Source: Patescibacteria group bacterium (GTDB lineage Bacteria > Patescibacteria > Paceibacteria > UBA6257 > 2-01-FULL-56-20). From it: a DNA stretch of 11,984 nucleotides. The stretch covers positions 1 to 11,984 of the forward strand of contig JAMDBA010000015.1 of assembly GCA_023484365.1 (NCBI GenBank), in the 5' to 3' direction. The notes below the pieces were generated by a model. It ran no database searches. It worked only from the letters and a program-made list of their open reading frames with translations, and was not told the origin of the DNA. Each line of letters opens with the position of its first letter. Within the stretch, counting starts at the first letter, position 1. The translations under genes and the position numbers were made by a program. Shown in pieces: positions 1-5,181 of the stretch.

Positions 1-102
1 GAAAGCGAAGAAAAAGAGCCAAGCAATTATCAGCCTCCGTCCGACAACGAAGAAGAGGAAGAAGATAATGAGGAGCCGGAAGAATACAGAGAAGCAGCCT
101 AA
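1..102 (+). CDS. C-terminal end of an unidentified protein with an acidic tail (5' end outside window)
   Basis: Frame 1 is open from the window edge and gives 33 residues before TAA at 100-102. The tail is dominated by Glu and Asp, with a run EEEEEDNEEPEE near the end, and has no recognisable domain. Coding is supported by the continuous frame and by position, since it lies upstream of and on the same strand as the envelope operon starting at 342. Acidic tails are common on CPR surface and cytoplasmic proteins, so identity cannot be inferred. The gene may belong with the T4SS-like genes downstream, but a repeat element separates them. Function unknown. Confidence 0.6.
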   Translation, partial: ESEEKEPSNYQPPSDNEEEEEDNEEPEEYREAA

Positions 103-114
103 AACTACATTTTA

Positions 115-316
115 AAAAATCCGAAATACTAAATTCGAAATATTAAACAAATTCAAATGAATAAAATTAAAAATTCAAAACAATATAATTTAGAGGAGCG
201 CACTCTTGAGTTTGCTAAAAAAATAGATTGTCCATTAAAAGTCTGCTAAGTTTAAAAATTTTAATTTATTAAATGAAATATTATTTAGAATTTCATTATT
301 GGGATTTCGGATTTTT
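115..316. mobile_element. 202-bp element with perfect 13-bp terminal inverted repeats, carrying a four-helix-bundle remnant
   Basis: AAAAATCCGAAAT at 115-127 is matched by its exact reverse complement at 304-316. A second, imperfect inverted pair lies inside: AAATTCGAAATATTA at 131-145 against 280-293. Between the arms is a broken reading frame resembling the small four-helix-bundle (S23/IVP-like) proteins. No transposase is encoded. No clear target duplication is visible because both flanks are A/T runs. From memory, CPR genomes often carry such four-helix-bundle genes among degenerate AATTC/TAAA-rich repeats. The mobile origin is an inference. The right end abuts the promoter of the gene at 342. 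Confidence 0.5.
157..249 (+). pseudogene. Remnant of a four-helix-bundle (S23/IVP-like) protein
   Basis: ATG at 157 opens a 30-codon frame ending with TAA at 247-249. Its residues YNLEERTLEFAKK match the recognisable N-terminus of small four-helix-bundle proteins related to the 23S rRNA intervening-sequence protein (family pattern approximately YDLEERTxxFAKxVRxFxKxLPK). After the A7 run at 217-223 the frame drifts to IDCPLKVC and stops. One additional A would restore NRLSIKSLLSLKI, which resembles the family continuation. A frameshift in the homopolymer followed by loss of the remainder is therefore the best reading. Family members are about 110-130 aa, so about three quarters is missing. An alternative is a functional micropeptide, which is less likely. 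Confidence 0.55.
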
Positions 317-324
317 ATTTAATA

Positions 325-333
325 TGCTATCAT
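325..333 (+). promoter_or_regulatory. Extended -10 promoter for the envelope operon
   Basis: TGCTATCAT at 325-333 fits an extended -10 (TGnTATAAT with one mismatch). The expected start would be near 340, only one or two bases before the ATG at 342, so the transcript would be nearly leaderless. The -35 region (around 305-310) is poor and lies inside the inverted-repeat element. No Shine-Dalgarno motif precedes the ATG, which agrees with a very short leader. Confidence 0.45.
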
Positions 334-341
334 AATATTAA

Positions 342-1028
342 ATGAGGAAAGTTATACCTTTCTTAATATTAATAATCATTTCAATAGCTTTAGCGGGACG
401 TTCCGCTAAAGCCCAAACCGAACCATTTATTTTAATAACCTGGAAAGCCTTAAACTATGCGCCGGCAAATTTTGAAGGCAAAGTTTTGCCTATGCAAAAT
501 TCGCCGATAGTTGCCTCGGTCGCCCTGCTTCAAAACGGTAAATTTATTGACGTTTCAAAAATGCAAATTAAATGGACTCTTAATGACAATGTTATAAAAA
601 GCGGATACGGACTTCAGACGATAACTTTCTTTGAGCCGGACATAGGAGGCAGGGGGCTGTCCTCAAATCTTCAGGTTGAATTTCCCGATTATTCAGGAGG
701 ATTTATTTTAAACAGCATTCAAATCAACCCCGTCTTACCTCAAGTCGTTATTGACGCTCCGTATCCTCAAAATCAGTTTTCCAATCAAGAAATAACCGTC
801 AGATCGCTTCCTTACTTTTTTAATGTTAATGATATTTCCGGATTAAATATTTCTTGGACAGCCAACTCTCAATCGCCGACTAGTCTTAGCGACCCGTCGT
901 TATTAGATATTAAATTAAATCAAGCGCCACAAGAAGGAAATATGATTTATATCGGTTTGAGTATTAATCAAAAAGCAACTCAATTATTAAGTAGCGCGGC
1001 CAATTCTATTATCCTTTATTATAAATAA
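342..1028 (+). CDS. Secreted beta-rich envelope protein of unknown function
   Basis: 228 aa. An N-terminal signal peptide is clear: basic MRK, a hydrophobic core at residues 5-18, and a likely signal-peptidase site AKA|Q after residue 24. The mature part has alternating hydrophobic and polar residues, several Pro/Gly/Asn turns and few charged helices, suggesting one or two Ig-like beta-sandwich domains (about 27-130 and 131-228). No membrane anchor, catalytic motif or cysteine pair is seen. It is the first gene of a tight operon: six bases separate it from the pilin-like gene at 1035, and no Shine-Dalgarno is seen. The context suggests a surface or periplasm-like component of a T4SS-related apparatus, by association only. 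I do not recognise the family by name. Confidence 0.8.
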   Translation: MRKVIPFLILIIISIALAGRSAKAQTEPFILITWKALNYAPANFEGKVLPMQNSPIVASVALLQNGKFIDVSKMQIKWTLNDNVIKSGYGLQTITFFEPDIGGRGLSSNLQVEFPDYSGGFILNSIQINPVLPQVVIDAPYPQNQFSNQEITVRSLPYFFNVNDISGLNISWTANSQSPTSLSDPSLLDIKLNQAPQEGNMIYIGLSINQKATQLLSSAANSIILYYK

Positions 1029-1034
1029 TATAAA

Positions 1035-1826
1035 ATGAAAAAATATAATAATAAAATACTTCGTATTATCTCGGGAATAATAGTTTTAATAACGCCGCCT
1101 ATGGCTTTTGCGGCGACGTTAACAACAAATCCTTTTTCTCAATTTGTCGGAAATTCATCTGGAAATAGTTTGTCTAACGTTGTAATAGGATTTTATAATT
1201 TTGCTTTAATGGCGGCTGGCGGATTAGCAATGGGAGCGATAGTTTATGGAGCCATACTTTATACTATTTCCAGCGGTAATTCCTCTAAACAAAGCGATGC
1301 TAAAAGCTGGATTACTAATGCACTTCTAGGATTGGCCATCCTTTTAGGCGCCTTTCTTATTTTCCAAATAATTAACCCGAACATTGCTAATTTACAATCT
1401 CTGCAAATACCAAACTTGACGCAACAAAACAACGCAAGAGACTACGCTGACTGGTGTTTTAAGAGATTCCAATCAGAACAAAGCTCTTATGGCTGCGAAA
1501 ATACTAGTGCAGGAGGACAGGTGTGGGGAATGGTATTGGCTGGGGCGACAGCAGGAACAGTGGTGGGTGGATTTTTTGGAACAGCTGGAGGAGCAATACT
1601 TGGATTAGGCGGCGGATTAGTTGACCTTATATTGAAAGCTAAAACTTGCAATCAATATATAGACGAACTAAACAAATGCCTTGATGCGCAAGCCCAGCTA
1701 GCTCCGCAAACCCAACAATATAATCCTAATTCCGGTTCAGGAGCCCCAGCCAACCCACCCTCTTCACAAACACCTCCGCAGGGTGGGAGCGTGAGCGGAG
1801 GCGTAATCCCTGGCCTTGGGTTTTAA
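1035..1826 (+). CDS. T4SS pilin-like (TrbC/VirB2-like) protein with a glycine-zipper extension
   Basis: 263 aa. A signal peptide (residues 1-26, AFA|A) is followed by a short linker and two hydrophobic helices, about 49-79 and 94-113, joined by the polar loop SSGNSSKQSDAK. This is the layout of the two-helix T4SS pilin family widespread in CPR bacteria, where proteins usually end near 110-130 aa. Here the chain continues with Cys141 and Cys154, a Gly/Ala-rich segment at 165-195 with repeated GxxxG spacing (glycine-zipper, probably membrane-inserting), then Cys205 and Cys215, and a Pro/Gln/Ser/Gly-rich tail. The four cysteines could form two disulfides outside the membrane, which is inference. 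It is the middle gene of the operon, 6 bases after the secreted protein and 9 before the propeller-like protein. No VirB4, VirB6 or VirD4 is in the window. Confidence 0.7.
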   Translation: MKKYNNKILRIISGIIVLITPPMAFAATLTTNPFSQFVGNSSGNSLSNVVIGFYNFALMAAGGLAMGAIVYGAILYTISSGNSSKQSDAKSWITNALLGLAILLGAFLIFQIINPNIANLQSLQIPNLTQQNNARDYADWCFKRFQSEQSSYGCENTSAGGQVWGMVLAGATAGTVVGGFFGTAGGAILGLGGGLVDLILKAKTCNQYIDELNKCLDAQAQLAPQTQQYNPNSGSGAPANPPSSQTPPQGGSVSGGVIPGLGF

Positions 1827-1835
1827 TAATAAACA

Positions 1836-2960
1836 ATGAACCGTAGATTAATATTAATAATAATTATAATAGCAGTTATCTTATTCGCGTCTATTCTTGC
1901 GTATTTTATTTATTCATTCTTTACTCCAAAAACACCGGCTACAACAGCGACGTCTACCGCCGCTGGTTTTACCACGCCCTCAGGCAATCAGAATCAAACA
2001 GCGGCCGCAAGAATAAGTCTGGTCAGCCAAAACCCCGTTGTTGATTATTCTCAAAATAATAACGGCGGCGTTTATTACATCACGCCCAGCGGAGAAATAA
2101 TATCCAATAATAGCGGCCAAGAAAACGCCCTTTCGCAACCGCTTTCTTCAAACATCCTTGACGCCCAGTTTTCTAACGACGGCCAAAAAATTTTAATTAA
2201 AACAGGAAATTTTAAATTCAGCTTATTTGATGTCGCTTCAAGCACGATGACGCCGCTAGATTCCCTCGGTAAAATAGATGGCGCCGCCTTTTCTCCGGCC
2301 AGCTCCAGCCAAATAGCTTACCTTCAGAACAATGGCATGTCTGACAATCTTGACGCAACTAATTTCGGCGGTCAAAAAATCCAAACGCAAACATTGGCAA
2401 CTTTTGCCCAGCAAGACTATCAAATCAGCTGGCCGACAGCAAACACTATTTCTTTAATTCAAAAACCCAGCTCTTATTTCCCTGGCAGCGCTATTATTTT
2501 TAACGTCAGCTCTAAATACGCTAGTATGCCCTTTTATAGCACCCCTGGCTTAATGATAAATTGGTTAGCTAATGGTTTAGGACTGGAATTTTCTTCCAGC
2601 GTTAATAATCGCGGAGGCAACATTAATTTAATAAATAATTCAGGCCAGCAAATTGGTCAATTAAACGTCTCTACTCTTCCTTCAAAATGCGCTTTTGACG
2701 CTAACTCTTCCAGTACGCTTTATTGCGCCGTGCCCCGCGACGCGAATTTTGCCAGTCAGGTTTTGCCCGACAATTATTTAATGCGCGCGGTTTACACCAG
2801 TGATAATATTTATAAAATAGACTTAAACAGCAACCAGATAGGGCTTTATTTTAACGACCCGTTAGAAAATTATGATATGTCCGATATAAAAATTTTCGGA
2901 AACACTCTTTATTTTATAAATCGCTACGATCAAAAACTGTATAAGATGACGCTGTCTTAA
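1836..2960 (+). CDS. Membrane-anchored beta-propeller-like (TolB/WD40-type) protein
   Basis: 374 aa. One N-terminal membrane helix (residues about 5-30, nearly all Ile/Leu/Ala/Phe, after MNRR) is followed by a Thr/Ala/Gln/Asn-rich linker (about 32-58). The extracytoplasmic domain has recurring blade-like pieces: GGVYYITPSGEI, AQFSNDGQKILI, AAFSPASSSQIAYL, NIYKIDLNSNQIGLYF and KIFGNTLYFINRYDQKLYKM. The FS.DG..I/L pattern is typical of TolB/WD40-like propellers. A type II orientation with the domain outside the cell is expected. Two cysteines (in LPSKCAFD and TLYCAVP) lie close together and may pair. It is the last gene of the operon; propeller proteins beside T4SS pilin genes are often seen in CPR loci (recollection). 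Specific role unknown. Confidence 0.7.
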   Translation: MNRRLILIIIIIAVILFASILAYFIYSFFTPKTPATTATSTAAGFTTPSGNQNQTAAARISLVSQNPVVDYSQNNNGGVYYITPSGEIISNNSGQENALSQPLSSNILDAQFSNDGQKILIKTGNFKFSLFDVASSTMTPLDSLGKIDGAAFSPASSSQIAYLQNNGMSDNLDATNFGGQKIQTQTLATFAQQDYQISWPTANTISLIQKPSSYFPGSAIIFNVSSKYASMPFYSTPGLMINWLANGLGLEFSSSVNNRGGNINLINNSGQQIGQLNVSTLPSKCAFDANSSSTLYCAVPRDANFASQVLPDNYLMRAVYTSDNIYKIDLNSNQIGLYFNDPLENYDMSDIKIFGNTLYFINRYDQKLYKMTLS

Positions 2961-3331
2961 ATCAGAATATAGAATCTACTATTTAGAATTCAGGATTTAC
3001 GGTAAGAGTTTAGATATTTTTAGGAAATATAAATCTTAAACGAATCAGAATTTTTCAAATCAAAAATTTAAATTGAATATATTTTGGAATTTTGAATATT
3101 AGAATTTAGATATTTTTTAGAGCTTAGATTTTAGGATTTATGATTTACCCCAGTAGATTCCGAAAAACTTCAAATCTTGCCGGCAAAACAAAAAATAACT
3201 TAAAAAACAAAGAAATAAATTTTTATAAGAGAATCTAAGGGGGTTTACGAATTAAGATTTACAAACATAAATTTATGGCAAAAATTTTGCTTCTTAAATC
3301 ATACTTCCTAAATCTTAAATCAATCCAGCGT
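2961..3331. repeat. Non-coding region of degenerate TTTAGAATT/GGATTTA-type repeats between convergent genes
   Basis: No credible gene lies in these 371 bases. Related A/T-rich units recur: TTTAGAATTCAGGATTTA (2982-2999) and TTAGATTTTAGGATTTATG (starting 3124), with an inverted relative at 3295-3317 (TAAATCATACTTCCTAAATC and following TTA). These resemble the tail repeats around the element at 115-316. The inverted units at 3124-3147 and 3295-3317 bracket a smaller inverted-repeat element at 3148-3243. Although two operons converge here, I see no GC stem followed by a T tract, so no classical intrinsic terminator. Confidence 0.5.
3148..3243. mobile_element. 96-bp miniature inverted-repeat element, related ends to those at 5078 and 10391
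   Basis: CCCCAGTAGATTC (3148-3160) pairs with GAATCTAAGGGGG (3231-3243) at 11 of 13 positions. Both ends are flanked directly by TTTA (3144-3147 and 3244-3247). The right end read inward is CCCCCTTAGATTC, close to the TCCCGTTAGA ends of the elements at 5078-5181 and 10391-10498, which also have 4-bp flanking repeats. The interior is A-rich, has no gene, and does not obviously align with the other two copies. TTTA alone is weak evidence in such A/T-rich DNA. Membership rests on end sequence and boundary position. Confidence 0.45.
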
Positions 3332-3769
3332 CTACTCTTGTATCGGTTTTATTATCACATATCTTGACGGGCCGACGCCAACGCTTTCTGTCGCCACGTC
3401 AGGATGGGTAGCAAGCTCAACGTGAACCAGCCGCCTTTCATAAGCATTCATTGGCGGCAAAGAAACTTCCTGTTTGGTTGCCGCCGCTTTTTTGGCAGCC
3501 GCTTTAGCCAATTCGGTTATGATGTTTTCGCGCTCTTGTTTGTAATTATTGACATCTAAATGAATAGCGGGAAGATTTTTTTCTTTGGCTATCTGCCAGA
3601 TTAAATGATTAAGCGACTCAACTAAAACAGAAGCGTTGTTTTTGATAAGGTCGTAATTTTCAGATATAAAAATTGATCCGCGCTTATCGGACTCGTTCAC
3701 TTCAACTTTAAAATCTTTAAAGCCCATCAATTCTATTATTTTTTTAATTATTGTTTCCAAATTCTCCAT
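3332..3769 (-). CDS. jag: Jag/KhpB RNA-binding protein, short form (KH + R3H)
   Basis: 145 aa. A KH-II-like part spans about residues 4-76. A Lys/Ala-rich helix (88-101) links it to an R3H domain at about 78-141, with the signature RxxxH (R112-H116) and the typical end SVGVGPSRYVII. Family members bind single-stranded RNA and, with KhpA, influence cell division and envelope growth in Gram-positive bacteria. B. subtilis Jag is about 208 aa with an N-terminal Jag_N domain. Here that domain is absent, since the protein begins directly at the KH region. The ATG overlaps the end of yidC by 26 bases in another frame, so the two are probably translationally coupled. The stop is TAG. The place after yidC near oriC is canonical. 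Confidence 0.88.
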   Translation of the reverse strand: MENLETIIKKIIELMGFKDFKVEVNESDKRGSIFISENYDLIKNNASVLVESLNHLIWQIAKEKNLPAIHLDVNNYKQERENIITELAKAAAKKAAATKQEVSLPPMNAYERRLVHVELATHPDVATESVGVGPSRYVIIKPIQE

Positions 3770-4460
3770 TTATTTGTTTATTAATTATAATTTGCTGGCC
3801 GATTGAAAAAACCGAACTTGTTAACCAGTAAAGACTCACCGCCGCCGGAAAATTAAAGAAAATAAAAATGGTTATTAGCGGCGCGATAAAAACCATTTGC
3901 CGGCTTATTTGTTCGGCGGATGAAGGGGGTTTGCTTTTATCGGATTTAGGCAGCGCCAGGCGTCCCTGGAAAAATTGCGCTGTCGCCGCTAAAACTACTA
4001 ATAAAATACTCCTATTTTGCAAATTTAGCAAGCCCAGGAAAGTTGTTTGGAAATTACGAGGCGCCGCCACAAAACTATAAAGATCGCTAAAAGAAGCGAC
4101 GTTCAATCCTTTTAAGAATAAATCATAAAGAATTATCAGAATTGGCAGCTGGATCAACAGGAATAAAAATCCGGAAAACGGATTGACTTTATGTTCTTTA
4201 TAAAGTAACAGTAGGGCTTTCGCCTGTTTTTCTTTGTCTTTTTTATGCTCTTCCTGGATTTTTTTTATTTTAGGCTGGATCCTTTGCAGGATAGTCTGAT
4301 TTCGGACGCTTTTTTGAAAAAACGGATAAAGGACAATGCGAATAAAAACCGTTAAAAATATAATCGCGACCCCTAAATCGCCGAAAGCAATCGTGTTATA
4401 AAACAAAATCAGGATATTTAACAGAGGTCTATATAAAATGATGTGGAAAAAGTTACCCAT
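3744..4460 (-). CDS. yidC: YidC/Oxa1 membrane protein insertase
   Basis: 238 aa. YidC inserts and folds membrane proteins, alone or with SecYEG. The order is: N-terminal membrane segment (about 12-27), first core helix with the conserved hydrophilic-groove arginine (R41 in FIRIVLYP), a cytoplasmic Lys/Gln-rich hairpin (about 50-92), NPFSGFLFLLIQLPILIILY (93-112), a helix at 151-165, and the final pair around 188-222 including FPAAVSLYWLTSS. Length and topology fit the short form without the large periplasmic domain of E. coli YidC. No lipobox cysteine, unlike B. subtilis SpoIIIJ. It starts four bases after the rnpA stop and has no Shine-Dalgarno, so coupling to rnpA is likely. Confidence 0.93.
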   Translation of the reverse strand: MGNFFHIILYRPLLNILILFYNTIAFGDLGVAIIFLTVFIRIVLYPFFQKSVRNQTILQRIQPKIKKIQEEHKKDKEKQAKALLLLYKEHKVNPFSGFLFLLIQLPILIILYDLFLKGLNVASFSDLYSFVAAPRNFQTTFLGLLNLQNRSILLVVLAATAQFFQGRLALPKSDKSKPPSSAEQISRQMVFIAPLITIFIFFNFPAAVSLYWLTSSVFSIGQQIIINKQINGEFGNNN

Positions 4461-4464
4461 GGAT

Positions 4465-4776
4465 TTATTTCAGTTTTTTAAGCTCGGCTTCAAGGTCTTG
4501 ATAGCTTATTTTTTTCATTTCGGGATAGATGATTAAAAGCAAATCTTTTGGTTGGCTGGCTTCCCGTAACCGCTTTCCTAATATTGAAAAAATCCGGCGC
4601 TTCCAAAGATTCCTGACAACGGCCTTCTTGTCAAATTTCTTGCTTATTACCACCCCAAAACGACTAAACGGCTTTTGAGCGGCAAAATACTTGGCTAAGA
4701 AATAAGGTGTTTTGGCAGATTTTAAGGCCTTAAAAGGCAGACTTTGGACGGGAAGACGATATTTTTTGGCTATCAT
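4465..4776 (-). CDS. rnpA: Ribonuclease P protein component
   Basis: 103 aa, highly basic. It assists the RNase P RNA in removing 5' leaders from pre-tRNA. The family signature is present at residues 50-60 as KKAVVRNLWKR (the RNR motif), preceded by the strand GVVISKKF (41-48). Size is normal for the family (about 100-120 aa). The gene lies 21 bases downstream of rpmH and 4 bases upstream of yidC, the usual order. The start at 4776 gives the expected N-terminus; no Shine-Dalgarno precedes it. The RNase P RNA is not in the window. Confidence 0.9.
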   Translation of the reverse strand: MIAKKYRLPVQSLPFKALKSAKTPYFLAKYFAAQKPFSRFGVVISKKFDKKAVVRNLWKRRIFSILGKRLREASQPKDLLLIIYPEMKKISYQDLEAELKKLK

Positions 4777-4797
4777 TAAAATTTAAACAGCGTACCG

Positions 4798-4932
4798 TTA
4801 AACAGTCAGCCGATGACGGCCTTTAGCGCGCCGCCTCGCCAAAACTCTGCGGCCAGTTGGTGTGCGCCGCCTTTTTAAAAACCCGTGAGTCTTTGCCCTT
4901 TTTTTCTTTTTTGGTTGATAGGTTACCGACAT
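4798..4932 (-). CDS. rpmH: Ribosomal protein L34
   Basis: 44 aa, the normal size of L34, a large-subunit protein. The sequence begins [18 protein letters not shown] and continues with the family block [19 protein letters not shown], ending HRLTV. A longer in-frame start exists upstream at 5019, but it would add 29 hydrophobic residues unlike any L34. The ATG at 4932 is therefore chosen. A promoter-like pair (4942-4970) places transcription start just before this ATG, so the mRNA is probably leaderless or nearly so. First gene of rpmH-rnpA-yidC-jag, divergent from dnaA. Confidence 0.95.
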   Translation of the reverse strand: MSVTYQPKKKKRAKTHGFLKRRRTPTGRRVLARRRAKGRHRLTV

Positions 4933-4941
4933 TATGTTTCT

Positions 4942-4970
4942 ATAATAAATTATTTTTAACAAAGAAGCAA
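4942..4970 (-). promoter_or_regulatory. Probable rpmH operon promoter
   Basis: On the minus strand TTGCTT (4965-4970) is followed after 17 bases by TATTAT (4942-4947). The -10 is one base from consensus and the -35 matches only in TTG. The start would be near 4935, three bases before the rpmH ATG. This supports the short L34 start. Confidence 0.4.
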
Positions 4971-4998
4971 ACATAATCCAAAAAACAACAAAAAACGG

Positions 4999-5007
4999 TT
5001 TTCCACA
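4999..5007 (+). promoter_or_regulatory. DnaA-box-like site in the rpmH-dnaA gap
   Basis: TTTTCCACA matches the relaxed DnaA box TTWTNCACA. A weaker TTATCCGAA follows at about 5022-5030. The site lies upstream of the proposed dnaA promoter and could serve autoregulation or act as an outer part of oriC. It is a single good match in A/T-rich DNA, so moderate confidence only. The rest of the 248-base gap holds the two promoters and the inverted-repeat element. Confidence 0.4.
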
Positions 5008-5037
5008 GCTAATCCCCAAAATTATCCGAAACAGCTT

Positions 5038-5065
5038 TTGACTAAGTTGTAATAAAACTTAAAAT
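5038..5065 (+). promoter_or_regulatory. Proposed original dnaA promoter
   Basis: TTGACT (5038-5043) and TAAAAT (5060-5065), each one base from consensus, are 16 bases apart. The predicted start is near 5072, one base before an ATG (5073) that I interpret as the relic of the original dnaA start. With the element present, the leader to the real dnaA ATG at 5181 would be about 109 nt. Confidence 0.5.
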
Positions 5066-5072
5066 TTAATTA

Positions 5073-5108
5073 ATGAATCCCGTTATAAAATTTAAGAACA
5101 ATGTTTAA
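5073..5108 (+). other. Upstream mini-ORF: relic of the original dnaA start
   Basis: ATGAAT at 5073-5078 is identical to the first two codons of dnaA at 5181-5186. From 5073 the frame reads MNPVIKFKNNV and stops at TAA (5106-5108). The first two codons are target DNA and the rest lies in the inverted-repeat element. If transcription begins near 5072, ribosomes would meet this start first, which could lower dnaA translation. Whether the peptide is made is unknown. Confidence 0.45.
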
Positions 5109-5181
5109 TTATATTAATTATCAAAACAATCTGCTTAACAATCTTCCAGTCGAAAAGATGTATTTTGATTTTCTAACGGGA
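5078..5181. mobile_element. 104-bp miniature inverted-repeat element inserted at the dnaA start codon
   Basis: The ends are TCCCGTTA (5078-5085) and TAACGGGA (5174-5181), exact reverse complements. After one mismatch, pairing continues for five bases (5087-5091 with 5168-5172). TGAA flanks both sides (5074-5077 and 5182-5185); the next base on each side also allows TGAAT. The element is collinear with the copy at 10391-10498: shared blocks are TTTAAG, then GTTTAATTATAT (5103-5114) and GCTTAnCAAT (5133-5142), and the last 50 bases align without gaps at about 31 positions. It has no gene. Removing the element and one TGAA joins the promoter directly to an intact ATGAATCTTGAC dnaA start. Insertion is an inference from this structure. 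Alternatively it could be a structured regulatory RNA leader. Confidence 0.65.

Noticed and set aside
103..341. CRISPR-like or tandem repeat array in A/T-rich spacers
   Set aside because: Repeated units are few, degenerate and irregularly spaced. Inverted-repeat elements explain the pattern.
3277..3291. Palindrome GGCAAAAATTTTGC as an intrinsic terminator of jag
   Set aside because: There is only one unpaired base at the centre, so it cannot form an RNA hairpin loop, and no T tract follows.
4798..5019. Longer L34 reading frame of 73 aa
   Set aside because: The added 29 residues are hydrophobic and unlike L34, and would overlap the proposed promoter. The 44-aa form is canonical.
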